Of a stretch of DNA of 64,000 nt, positions 33,714 through 46,467 are shown piece after piece. The notes under the pieces were generated by a model. It was not told where the DNA came from and ran no database searches. It was given only the letters and a program-made list of their open reading frames with translations. Numbering within the stretch: the stretch's first letter is position 1; each line of letters opens with the position of its first letter. Position numbers and translations under genes: made by a program. The stretch lies in assembly GCA_013365325.1 (NCBI GenBank), contig JABVXV010000175.1:62001-126000 (forward strand). The letters are read 5' to 3'. This DNA comes from Dipetalonema caudispina (lineage: Eukaryota > Nematoda > Chromadorea > Rhabditida > Onchocercidae).

Positions 33714-36007
33714 GGATGCATATCATACTTTATTTACTTTATAATATAATTTGCCAGAAATACTTCAAAATGGATTCAAATGGTATTGTTGATTATAAAT
33801 CGAAAACCTTCAAAGTGTTGTAAACTTCGTATGCCACACACTTATGCATCGAAATCTTTAAAATTATCCTCTTTCATCTAATTGTTTTTTACGAGGTATT
33901 AGGCACATTTCAGATGATATAAATAAATACTTTAGGTTCCTTGTTCTGTACAGTATCTGATGAACATTTCTTCTTAGTTCTGTTACTCAAGTCTAACTTT
34001 ATCCCTGAAGTGAAGAGTTTAAGATTGCTTTTATGTCGATGGTGCTATGCAGTTGTTATGCTGGTTTAAACTGATATTTCGTTAATCTGTAGAAAGTATT
34101 GTTCTGTGTTCATATATAGCTATGTACCGCATTCATTGACTTCATCAGTCTTTAGATTAAAAATGATAACCTAGTGATAAGCCACTGTGTTATATGAGTG
34201 ACAGATTGATTATTAGAAATATTTCGATACTGGTCGTAAGTTGACAGTCACACATGAAGTTAACTTGTTTCATGGTTCCTTTTTATATCTCAGCTCTGAT
34301 TGATACTGGCTCCATATTGTTGGAAATTTTATTGGGACTGAGCAGTCAGGAGTTATTTTTCTGAAATGAAAATTAGTAAATACATAGGTGATTCACTTGT
34401 AGTCATAATCCATGTAGCTCTCGAATAAAATTGACGATACCTCCTATGAAACTACTTTTTTTTTTTTACACTCTTATTAGTTCCAACAGTTTCAACAGTG
34501 CGTAATTTCCTCCCTGACTTAATTTGGGTCTTCCAAAGATATTTTGCACTTCTCGAAACTATCCGAGGATGGTGATATATGTAAACTGCACGTTGTATTC
34601 AAGTGATGAGTATCCATTATGAGTAAATCTTATGATAAAATTGCGAAATCATTCAATTCTTAGAGTTGTCTGACTCTTCTTCCGACTTATGTTTAACATT
34701 CCGAAACTTGTATTTTGAATTAGTAAGTGGACATTTCCTCATCATTGCTGTCTTGAATTTGAAGACAAAACGAGGCAAATATTACACAGAAGGCTAGTAA
34801 TCCAAAAACTGATAATTTTAGTAGTTATGATTGCAGTCTAATTTCCGTCTCTCAAACCGATATATACGTTACTGAAGCAATGTTGCAAGCGATCCATCTT
34901 TCTGGCAAATTTACTGAGCGATTATTACGTCAAACAAAGTAATTTTAATGAAACTTCAATTAAATACCAATCAAAACAAAGAGTGAAAAAACAAATTAAA
35001 AACGATGAGGAGAATTGTCCAGAAAAAAATGCTGTTAAAAAAGAAGCAAAAGAAATTAGCCAATATTTGTGACGCTATGCAGTTTAAACTTCCTGAATAA
35101 TAATTCATCAATTACATATAGTAAAGGAATCTTTATGAACCTTATGGTAAAATGATTAAATAAGAAATGAGAAGGGGAATGTTTAGCCCTACTGACAAAG
35201 ATTTATAAAATTAGTCAATTCCTGTGATCGACTGATTCTTCTTACTTGCTAAATTCATTATTCAATAATCTAAAATATATAGACATTTCATGTGGAAAAC
35301 ATTGGACATTATCAGGATATTATCAGATCAGATTAACCATTATATGATTATACTAAAGAAACAAAAACCTTGGAATGTATTTCGCTCGGGATATTTATAC
35401 ATGCATATAGATAAAAGATCATATAGTGGAATAGACTTAGCTTGAGATTGATATGACAAATATTATTAGCCCGTTAATGATCGATGAAACATTGATCTTT
35501 TTCTTTGTTCTAGCAATAATGAATTAGGGCTGATTCGTGATGTCACATTGATTGATTTGTTATCAAATATATCATTGGGTAGTCTATTATTCAAATTTTT
35601 GCGCCAATTTTTAATTATCGCTTATCATATAAAATGGCAATACTTAAACAGAACAATCAATAATTTACATCTTTCGAACAATGAAAAAAAAAACTTTCGA
35701 GTTTTTATAGCTGAAATTTAACAAAAAAAAAAAAATCAAATTAGGCTCATTATCAAAGTTTTTGTCATTTGGTCTATTTCATTTGAATCATTGTTATCAA
35801 ATTCTTGTCATGAAGTTGTTACCTGAAGATATATTATTTTATATTTTATATTCAGCAAAAAAGAAAAAAAATTGGAAAATAATTTAAAAATTTCAAGCTA
35901 ATTATTCTCTCTTCTAAAAAAAAAAAAGTTTAGCTTAGGAAAACAAAGATACTTGGCCTTTTAGTATTTATTCAATTTTTTTGATAAATAATATTATTCA
36001 TTGAGTA
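33714..36007. other. Intergenic region with possible retroelement remnant
   Basis: The first ~1.2 kb is less AT-rich than the surroundings and carries AATAAA at about 33922. Within it, 34254-34364 encodes a DTGS-type motif. Another frame without ATG is open from about 34843 to 35070 (plus) but has no recognisable features. 35466-35583 (minus) may be a terminal exon of the PROPPIN gene. Confidence 0.5.
34254..34364 (+). pseudogene. Possible retropepsin fragment of a decayed LTR retrotransposon
   Basis: A 36-residue frame reads MVPFYISALIDTGSILLEI. ALIDTGS is the active-site pattern of retroviral-type aspartic proteases encoded by Ty3/gypsy-like elements, and hydrophobic residues precede it as in that family. 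No reverse transcriptase, zinc knuckle, integrase or LTR was recognised nearby, and the frame stops after the motif, so at most a short relic is present. The motif alone could arise by chance. Confidence 0.35.
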
Positions 36008-39000
36008 TTACACTCCATTTGTTTTACGACAAAATGTGAAAGTTTTGATTGGCATAGAATATTCGCATTCAAATTGAATTAATCTAAATGAATATGTAAT
36101 CAATACCTTAGAAATAAGCTTTTCACTTTTTATCAATTTAGCAGGACCACCTTCTTCATTAACTGAAAATATGAAGAATTTCCTGGAAGAAATAGCTGCT
36201 AATATATACAATTTATTGTTAAACCTGAAAATAAACAAAAATGAAATAATTGGAATTAAAATCAATTATAATAATCAAAATTGCGTGATTTATTTTTTTA
36301 CCCACACGTAAACATACTCTTTTAAACCAGCTACATTTAGCATTCCTATTTCCGGTAAAATTGCTGAAGCAAAATCACGTGCTGGTGACAAATATTCCGC
36401 TGCTGCACGAGTGGAATCCGCCAAATAGTCATACCAGCTAGGTGGTTGAATATTTGCTGTTTGTTGTCTGTAAAAAAAAAAAAAAAAATGGACAAATAGC
36501 TAAATTAGATTACTATAAAATGAAAATTAATAATTTGGATTTTATCATTTAATGTATTAAAATCAAAATTAGCATGAAAATTTCATTCATTTGTTGAATA
36601 AATATTCATTTCATTTCATTATCGATTATTCTTTCTGTAAGATTTAAACCGAACTTTATTCTCTGTGCTAATTCTTCTTCTAGATGAGGCATTTTAGGTA
36701 TAGGTCCTTCGATTTTGAATATATGAATGGTTTCGGTATTGCTAGTTAAACAGAGGAATCTGGAATCGGCACTAAAAGCCATTGAATATACGGTTACAGA
36801 CCTAAAAAAGATCAGGATAAATTCGGTTAGTGTAAGTTACGTGGTACATGAGAGATATTATAATTTTCATCTTGCAAAGTTTTCATTTCCATTTGAAATT
36901 TAAATTTCTGATCATCGATTAGTTGTCTTGTGTGTTAATTTAATATGAGTAGGAAATCGAGTTATCATATCATATCATTATCACCAGTTGATTAATGCTA
37001 TTTCCATTAAGTATGGCCCAATTCAGTTTATTAATCATATCATCAGATCATTCATTAATCATCAATTAATTAATTACCCACTAATCATCCCTCCCTTTAA
37101 TTAATCATTTTCATTAAATACGCTTCCAATCAGTTTATTGATGATAGAATTTTATACGTATATGTTCCGGAACGAAACTCATTGATAAACTTTTAAAATT
37201 ACTTTTATGATTAATTAATTAAATGACTAGTCTAAAACTGCGTGAAGTTTATGATCAAAGAAAACAACGTGACATTAGCATGTGATAAGTTACGTTGTTG
37301 TTTTAGATGAATTTCAATTCAAACTTTTCATTTTTAGTTCACGTTATAGCTATCATTAGTGAAAAAAGTTACCGAGCCAATCCTCTACGGAACACAAAGA
37401 CACATTCATTTTTGCGCACGTCATAAACACGTATTACGGTAGCAATATTGGATGCTGTTGCAAGCAACGTAGCCTCATCGTTGAAACGTAAGGCTGCGAT
37501 CGGATGATTATGCGCATTCATTATTCGCTTTGGATACAACCAAGCACAGATATCATGTACAGCAACTAAATATAATATGAACAGAAGAATGTTACACTTT
37601 GAATATTTCACCAGCGTTAGGCTATTATCCGAAAATAATTCAAATGTTTTAAGCTTTTGAATAAGTTGATAAATCAGGAGGAAAAGCAAAATTTGAATAT
37701 TATCATTGCATTCTGTATGCTTATCGTGTAAATAAATTTAAGCACATTTAGGAATGCAAAAATTGAAATTAAAAAATTTTTTAACCATTAATTTTTATTA
37801 TAATACAATACACTGCAATTACATTTAAAGTAGCATTTTGAGAAATTCCATAACTTACCAAAGCCTGCAGTAGCAGAATCCGGATAAGCTAAATGAGGCC
37901 TTTCTTCACCAGTTAAATCCATAAGAGCCGAAAAGTTGAGTGGAACTGGAAGACTTATAATTCTAGAGTAACTATAAAGATTTTCATAGTTGCTCTGAAA
38001 TGGGAAATGATATAAGAATGTTAAATGCTTTTTTATATTTATTATATAGTGTCATGCTATTTATAGAATTTCCTGGTCAATGTTCTCTGATCTTCTATTT
38101 TCTGATCACTACTGATCAGTTTGCTTATTAGTTTTATTCAATATGTAGAAATACCAAAAAGCAGAATGATATCTATGAGAAAATGAAATTAACTTACTGG
38201 ATATATAACAAAACATTGTATTGAATTCTCGAGACCGACAGCTATTACCTGTAATTCAAATATTTTTTTTTTTTTTTCAAAAATTACTAGTTAAGATTCG
38301 AATTCTATTCTCCTCTAGGAGTAATTTTTTTTTCCTTTAAATTTGTACTTATCTTAATAACTTCAATAACCAAATCTTTATTTATTATCATAGATAGTTA
38401 GAAAAATACAGCATATTTTCTGATATATTTCATAATTTACTAAAATATCGTGATAAATCTTACTATATCATGCTATATAATTATATAAAATCATTTCTAC
38501 TAAAAGTTTAATCAAAAAAAAAAAAAAAAATTAAAAGAAGAAATGGAAAAGTTTAAACGTTTGAGTATTACCAGTAGAAGATATGTTTCAATAAACCATT
38601 GGATAAATTATAGCATATCAACGATAAATATCTTTTATCTATAATAAAATATTTTATTGTATTAGAACACAGATGAATACCGATGAGCATGATTTCACGC
38701 TGAGGATTCTTTCCGGGAAATGACTTACACCGGTAGTATTATTTAACGTAGCATCATAGAAATGTAATGAATGCGGGAATTTCCCTAATACCACGGCAAA
38801 CTTATGTATCGGAGAAAAGCATTCAACCAAAACGACATCATTTACAACTGCAAATGTTAAATTTCGAAATAAATTGTGATACATATTTGTTTAATAAATG
38901 TAATATGAAAGAATGAGAAAAATAAATTGATGAAAATTAGTTTTTATAATTTTGCATTCATACCTATTTGATAAGGATTATCGAACGTTTACGTTTACAA

Positions 39001-39504
39001 ACTATTTGACTTACACGTTACGTAGCTTTTTTGCACCGGTCGTTTGCACATTTCATTCATTACACGTGGTGGTTCAACATCTCTCATTTTATATACTGTG
39101 AAGCCATAATCTCCACCAGCAACTAATCTACTGAAATGAAGAATAATTGAATAATTAATGAATGAATATAAACAATTTGATTACAATATTATATGAGGAT
39201 TATATGATCGAGCAAATATTTACTTATTAGTATGACTCATGTACGTAAGTAATCTTATAATTTTTTTTTTTTTTTTTTTAAAGAAAATTTGACATTCATT
39301 CATTAAATAATCCAATTGTGATTTGCTACATTACGTGAAATAGAAATAAGATTACGTTTAGTTGTTGAAATTACTTAGATATGATTCACTCTGCTCTCTA
39401 TTCACTTACTCTAAACTACGGCTGAAATCTACGAATAGCAATTCAGGATCAGTTTCATCTTCTGCAGGAAAATCACGAGAAGTTCCTGGCAAAGAGTCCG
39501 CCAT
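36008..39504 (-). CDS. atg-18: PROPPIN WD-repeat protein (ATG18/WIPI family), autophagy
   Basis: Nine exons: 39504-39410, 39130-39015, 38847-38729, 38248-38198, 37994-37859, 37565-37373, 36801-36655, 36467-36318 and 36224-36008, giving 407 residues if the last is read to its stop. The diagnostic FRRG motif is at 231-234, after RVYDVRKNECVFV and before SVTVYSMAFSADSRFLCLTS. In this family FRRG binds PI3P and PI(3,5)P2 and recruits the protein to forming autophagosomes. SWYDYLADS and the last-blade sequence GLKEFNNKLYILAA fit the C-terminal propeller. The exon 7 donor is ambiguous (36655 at AA|GTTCGG, or 36650 paired with a later acceptor). The C-terminus is also uncertain: 36012 is a phase 2 donor that could join an exon at 35583-35466. 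The family is firm; ATG-18 rather than another WIPI paralogue is likely but not proven. Confidence 0.83.
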
Positions 39505-42500
39505 ACCTTGAAAATTAAATTCTATTAAAATTTAAGGAGAAGATAATTAACACGAAAAATCGATATATAGTAGTCATTTAATGAGCGATAAAAACTATCC
39601 TCTCCTATTCTCTGAGATTCCTCAAATATGCAACTTTTGAAGAATTATGTTATACTCATTCCGATACGGATGAATTTCGAAAAACTTTTCAACTTTATGA
39701 AATGAATGTGGATAAGCAACCTTTTACTGATTAGATACGAGGAACACTGAAGCATTTTTGTATTCATTCTAAGATCACTTATTAGATATCCCTCGCTATC
39801 CGATATTTGGAATAAACTAGAAGCAATATCGGAGAGAAAGAAGATTACCCGATTGATCCCAATAAATGATCTTTGCACACCTTCCCCTTCGATTGTGTAT
39901 TGATTTGCGAGAAAGAAATTCTATCGAAATTTTCACTTAAACAAATATATGCGATGATTTGATTTGTACGGAAGAACTTAAATGAGTATTTCTCATTCTA
40001 TTCATATAAAATATTGACAAAATTTTTTGGAAATACATAAATTTGAGCAAAAAGATGAAAATAAAATAAAGGATTCAGAAGATGGCATTTTAATAATGAA
40101 TGAATACACGACATTTAATGATTTTCTCCGTTCTTTTTTTTTTTTTTTTTTTTTTTCTTCAAAATAATTTCTAAATTTTTAAAATAATTCTTAAAAACAA
40201 ATGAAACATTCATTTTTTTGTTTAGCAAATTTGAATGAGTGAAAAGACTCATAGAATATAATCGATATTTTAAGTTGTCTAAATTTTAACATTGTAATCT
40301 ACAATGCAAAGAAAAGCTTTTCCTTTTGATATTTTTTCAGCTAATATTTCTAAGGATTGATAATTTTTTTTTTTTCTATGATAACTTCAACTCATCCAAT
40401 TCTTAAATTTAGCTTTTTTTTTTTCTTTTTATCAATACTGTTGCAATCACATTTTGGATGATACTTTCTGTTGCTCCTTATTTAGTTTCTTGAAATATTA
40501 GTAGATGCAAAGAAATTTAACAAGTTAAATTTCATTTTATTCCATAGTTCTTTTGAAAAAATCTCTATAAATTTTACAAAAAACCATTTCTAACATTCTT
40601 CTTTCATGTGATATTTTTTTCTGGTAGTAATAATGGTGAATAGTTAACATTTTGAGTAATGAGTAGAATGGATAAAATACTAATTAAAATAGAAATGCTA
40701 GAAGTTATTGGAAGAAAGAAAGTAGAAATGATTGAAGAAATTGTGGATAGAATATATTGATGATAATTTCTCTTCAGCATTTGTGATAAAATAATCATCA
40801 TGTTATTGTAATTGTAGGCAATTACAGTTGTTGGGCAGTTATTCAACAAGTTGACAAGCTTAGCATTGATATCGGAAGAGATAGGATTTGTATCAGTATC
40901 GGAAAAGATGGATCGAATGAATGATATTGAAGAATTTTGTTTATTTTTTTTTTCTTTTTTCCTTTTTGAAAATTCAACAGAGTTAAATTTATTGCAACAT
41001 TTTTTTTTTTCTTAATATTATATCAATTAATGAAGTTATTTTATATTTGCAACAATAATTGTACGAAATAAATGGTAAGTAGAAATTTCCACTGAATAAA
41101 TAACAAAACAATCATACATTTACACTGATATGTATTAATTACTTCATTACAATATTTTGCCGATCAAATTTCACTTAACTATTTGATCACTCTAATAAAA
41201 GTTCACCTGTATGATAAGATTTAAGATCAAGTAAATTCTTTACTCTGATATTTTCCCAGATCACAGATAGCTTCAGTAGGAACGAAAGAATTTCATTTAT
41301 ATCAATATAATTAAAAACTTGCATCTATTTTCAACAATAATTTAATACATGCTCCATCTTGTCATTTCCCAATATTAAACCAATCAATTGATTATAATTT
41401 TGCTTGATTAGCTACCTTGGGAACATCGTTATTTTTGATCATTTCTTCGCATAATGTTGATCATGATAATATTTGCCATATTTGAAGCTGTGGAATTTAC
41501 AGCACAAATAATTACGGCTTGATATACAACAATCTGACATATGAATATCAATGATCACTGAATATTAATGTTTAAATTAGAGAAAAAAGATAAAAATAAA
41601 AGGAAAGAAATATTTTAGAATGTACTCATTCCACTTGTCAATGTTTCTTTTCATTTTGATTTAACATAAATTTTGAAATAAAACGATATTTTACGAATAA
41701 ATTTCTCTTTTTATAAATCTCTCAATTTACTCACTCTGTGTATTTTTTTCTTTTTTTAATTTTTCAATGTATTGTTTAACCATTTTGTTCGTCCGATACA
41801 GTTTCAAGTAATTCCTTAAGTAGTTTTACACGTAACACGTGGACTTTATATTTTATTAGTGATTGAAATGTTGAAATCATATGTACATTTCAGTAGTATT
41901 TCAATATTTCCTATCAAGCTTATCAATTTTTTATAGACTCAAATTTTCGAAAATGCCAAAGCCAGCCTGAAATATAGCTGTAAAACAAAAAATTCATCAC
42001 TATCGTAACATCAACATGTAGTTGGATCAAAGAAACAAAAACACAAATAAAAATTGAGAATTGTAAATGAAGTAATCAAATATAATACTAGTGAAATAAT
42101 AAAATGATTGAATGATAGTTAATATAGTAATAGTAGATAATATATTTGGTACGAATGTAGAAAAAGGAATCAGATAAATAGAATAAGAACATAGAACTAA
42201 TAATAATGAGAAATATCATAATTAATTCGTCGTGAAGAAAATTCCATTATGATGTAATTCTCAGAACTTTGGTAAAAACTTTTGATATGTTATGAAAGTT
42301 TTCCATTTTAACGATAAATTCATAGCATTTAAAAAATTAATCAAATGTTATCAAATGCTTAGTATGATTAGTTTGATGTAATTATCTAATAGATATTCGC
42401 TGTATCTATGATTTTTCTTCTTCGTTGGGAAATGCTCGTGGCACATCGCGGACGAACCTCTTATACAAAAGACGGCCCATCACAAAAAAAAGCGACTCGG

Positions 42501-43305
42501 CTTTTGTAAGTAAAACCCGAAAAACGGAACCGGCAGTTGTGTAGTGTGTGTGTGTGTGTGTGTATGTGTGGATATGGTAGACGGATAAGAGATGATACGA
42601 TCGGATGAGAAGCATTGAATAGGTAACATCCAGTGGTTGCTAATTTAATTGGAGAGATATGAGAAAGACCGGTAGGCAGTAAAATTTTATCGGATTTGGA
42701 AATATTGCGAAAGATTCTTACGTACATTTAATACACCAGCATAACGGTTTGTTGAGGTTATCCGGTATCCCAAATGCCAATAATAGGCAGTATAGATATT
42801 GCCCGGACTTTATCGGATCGACTTCTGAAATAATAACATTTTCAAACTCTTATCCGTTTTGTAATTCAATACTGCCCCATGGTTTGTCTCATCACTTGCT
42901 TTCTCATCTTTCGTCCTTTTAAGAAGAGATAAATATTATTTAGGATTATTTAGAACAGAATTTTCTCAGTATGTTCGTGAGCTTTGAAAAGCTTTGTTTA
43001 GGATCTATAATTCCCAGTAAAATATTCAATTTGCATTGTTTGTTTCTCGTCTTTCGTTTGATTCCGGAAGATGAATTAGAGAAATCTAATCTACCCATAA
43101 TTTGTAACTTATATCGTACAATATTAAATAAGTATATAAAGCAGGATTAAGAAATCACCCTGATATGTGGGAGAGGGCAGTCAATATTGGATTGACCTCA
43201 ACTTGACATGTCGTGGACATATAGAGGATGATTGCTGCGGATGCACAGATCTATCACTCTTTCAGTTCCATGATTATCCGATAACCTCATTCTTTCGTAC
43301 ACCGT
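39505..43305. other. Long intergenic region between divergent genes
   Basis: Upstream of the PROPPIN (minus) and SREK1IP1-like (plus) genes. Most of 39505-42400 is AT-rich and featureless. From about 42400 to 43300 the composition is more balanced and contains a GT microsatellite (about 42547-42562) plus minus-strand open frames. Confidence 0.5.
42718..42824 (-). other. Exon-like minus-strand segment, unrecognised
   Basis: After a clean TTTCAG acceptor, a 107 nt frame encodes YLYCLLLAFGIPDNLNKPL and ends with CWCIKCT and a stop. The last codons overlap a GTAAG donor. The frames at 42406-42615 and 42461-42727 are also open on this strand, but partly through the CA repeat. I could not assemble a phase-consistent gene. 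It may be part of a gene divergent from the SREK1IP1-like gene, or 5' flank. Confidence 0.28.
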
Positions 43306-44072
<767 letters not shown>

Positions 44073-44456
44073 AAATGTAAACACTAATCAAAAATCGATA
44101 AATTTGTATTTCGGGTAAAAAGTAAACTGTTCGAATTATCATGTCTTATGCACTCAAGACTAATGTGAAGAATGAGACAAAAAATAAATTGGAGTATATA
44201 CGGAAGGAAAGCTATCTATATGTAATATAATAGATATTTTCGGGAGAATAGAGTGAAAAAAAGGTTATTATGGGAATGAAGTGGAATAAGTGTTTTACCT
44301 CTATCCCTATCAAATATTTAAAAGTTTTGCAAGCCGTTAGTCTATCTATTTCTGAAAATTTGATGGAAGTTGTTCATCACATATAATAGAGAGACTAAAA
44401 TGTTAACAAATTTTTATACCTTTCGAATAGATGCAAATGAAATCCATATGCTTCTC

Positions 44457-45317
44457 CTACTCTTCCTTTTCTTCATCACGATACTGCTGCTCTGAAACAA
44501 CATCAAGCGATAATGTCAGAAAATTATTTAAATCAAAATAATAATTTCAATTAATTTCTGATGTAAAAAATTTACTCATAGATATTAAGGAATGAAACGA
44601 TAAAGACATAGTTGAATACAACACATAAGCTAACACTGTTAGCTTACAATATATAAAAGATAGCCAGGAATTAATCATACGATTAAATACTACTAACGAA
44701 CTCACCAAAATGTTTATAAACATCGGCATATTTAACAATATAATTTTGCTTAAAAATGCGTATTCGACGAAAAATGGATTCCAAATCAGATTTCATTTCC
44801 AATATTAGTTGTCTATTTTCGGCTAAATCTTTTCGTGCTTTTTCAAGTCTATTAGCCGATAATATGCAGCAATTTGTTAGCATTTCATTAGTTTTCTCGA
44901 AATGTGTTAACCTGAAAATATAACCCTGAAAGTATATATATATATGATAAATTAATTAGCTAAATTAGTGCTACTTTCATTATGTAATAAGAATAGCATA
45001 ATTTTGTGCATAAATTATTTCCTTCTTTATTAGCATAAAATACAAATTTCATATTCATTGATAAAATTTTCTGTTAATATATAATAAATTATACGATTAA
45101 TTTTAAGAAGTTTTGATAATAATAATAATAATGCTTACTTCTATAATAGTATACAAAAATGAGAAAAAAAAAAAAAAAAAAAAAAAAGATCTTACGATTT
45201 CTTCTGTAATTGTATGATTGTACTGATTGCTTCATCGTCAATTTGTGATATAAGCGCTTCTACCAAATGTTCCTCATTACTATCCACTGATGTTGAAGAT
45301 GTAAATGTATCAGTCAT
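44457..45317 (-). CDS. kxd1: KxDL motif-containing protein 1 (BORC subunit)
   Basis: Three exons (45317-45196, 44911-44706, 44491-44457) join in phase to 120 residues. The KxDL motif is KSDL at 81-84, within LILEMKSDLESIFRRIR. It is preceded by the conserved FEKTNEMLTNCCILSANRLE. The region from about 45 to 105 is predicted to be a continuous coiled helix. In other animals KXD1 belongs to BORC, which couples lysosomes to the ARL8-kinesin machinery for outward transport. The tail EQQYRDEEKEE is acidic. The start codon lies 3 bp from the 121 bp segment duplicated at the second assembly gap, so the promoter appears twice in this assembly. Confidence 0.9.
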
Positions 45318-45319
45318 AA

Positions 45320-45440
45320 ATATACCTTCAATAAATATATATTATCACTATATATTTATCTTATTATTAATACTTGATTATATATGAATATCTACATTCT
45401 TTAATATAAAATATTGATATGAAATCGATTAGCATAAATC
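45320..45440. repeat. 121 bp gap flank, copy 1 (KXD1 promoter)
   Basis: Identical over 121 bp to 45541-45661. Same assembly pattern and same length as at the first gap. Confidence 0.95.
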
Positions 45441-45540
45441 NNNNNNNNNNNNNNNNNNNNNNNNNNNNNNNNNNNNNNNNNNNNNNNNNNNNNNNNNNNN
45501 NNNNNNNNNNNNNNNNNNNNNNNNNNNNNNNNNNNNNNNN
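45441..45540. other. Assembly gap, 100 N
   Basis: Placeholder gap between two identical 121 bp flanks upstream of KXD1; probably no sequence is missing. Confidence 0.97.
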
Positions 45541-45661
45541 ATATACCTTCAATAAATATATATTATCACTATATATTTATCTTATTATTAATACTTGATT
45601 ATATATGAATATCTACATTCTTTAATATAAAATATTGATATGAAATCGATTAGCATAAATC
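45541..45661. repeat. 121 bp gap flank, copy 2
   Basis: Exact copy of 45320-45440; see that entry. Confidence 0.95.
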
Positions 45662-46218
45662 GATCTATCAGTGCTATTTGATCATTAGAAACTTCTAAGA
45701 TATCACAATAATCTAACAACAGTAAAGAGATATATGTATGTATATCTATATATCTTATCAATTCCACATTATCAACCTTTTCCGATCCAAATAAACAACT
45801 GGCATGGTCCGATCGGTATTTAACGGCACCTAATTTATACCGATAAAGTATTTGTTTATTGGATAGTAATTTTATTATCTAATATTATTTATGGGTAAAA
45901 TAAGTATGATAGGTTTGATTTACTTATAATTGGAGGAAAGAAAGTGTAATTTTATAATTCTACAACAATGATAAATAATTGTTTTTTTTTTTTTTTTTTG
46001 AAAATTTTGCATTAATTCAATTAGATATTGTAAATATTTTAAGAAATTATACAAAAAAACAAAGTGGAATAATTTGATTGATATTTCAGTTTTTTTCTTT
46101 TTTTTTTTTGGATGTAATCATAGATGTTATAATTTTAATTTGTTTAATAATTTAATTTTTGTCTAAGAAATCGTTAAAAAAGTTTAATTTAGGTCAATTT
46201 TATTTTATTGATTTTCAG
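45662..46218. promoter_or_regulatory. Divergent upstream region of KXD1 and the 46219 gene
   Basis: With the gap collapsed, under 700 bp separates the two start codons, so promoters for both directions should lie here. No specific element was identified. Poly(T) runs are at about 45981-45998 and 46099-46109. TTTTCAG abuts the plus-strand ATG at 46219. Confidence 0.45.
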
Positions 46219-46383
46219 ATGTTTCAATTTCCTGTTAAACGATTATTAGCTATATGGATTTGGCCTATATTAGCTACAACATTAATAATTTCTGATTGGC
46301 GTACCATGAAAAATTTGAAGAAAAATGGTCATACAACAATTTTTGATGCAATACGTGATGAGAATACTTCTACTCGTGAATGA
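46219..46383 (+). CDS. 54-residue single-pass membrane protein, unrecognised
   Basis: One exon with ATG directly after TTTTCAG, as expected for a spliced-leader site. The protein has a short basic start (MFQFPVKR), one hydrophobic helix at about 8-24 (WIWPILATTLIISDW) and a polar tail ending RDENTSTRE. Size and layout resemble the accessory single-helix subunits of mitochondrial respiratory complexes. That would fit its neighbour, an NDUFB1-like gene whose ATG is 84 bp downstream, but I do not recognise the sequence. If the acceptor is internal, an upstream exon could lengthen it, since the frame stays open back to at least 46159. Confidence 0.62.
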   Translation: MFQFPVKRLLAIWIWPILATTLIISDWRTMKNLKKNGHTTIFDAIRDENTSTRE

Positions 46384-46432
46384 ATATAATTAAGGTTTGA
46401 TAATTTCTCATTTATTTAGATCATATATTATT

Positions 46433-46467
46433 TCAGATCACTTTCTCATTCAATCAATCATCTATAA
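46433..46467 (+). promoter_or_regulatory. Probable trans-splice acceptor and leader between the two operon genes
   Basis: TTATTTCAG ends at 46436, 53 bp after the upstream stop and 31 bp before the downstream ATG. A second weaker acceptor-like TTTATTTAG ends near 46420. The spacing fits a nematode intercistronic region. Confidence 0.5.

Noticed and set aside
40604..40849. Minus-strand frame rich in Ile and Ser
   Set aside because: Low-complexity sequence with no splice context; looks like a chance frame in AT-rich DNA.
42461..42615. Frames encoding His-Thr repeats
   Set aside because: They read through a CA/GT microsatellite and depend on repeat length.
45367..45552. Open frame spanning the second N gap
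   Set aside because: It exists only because N was read as open sequence.
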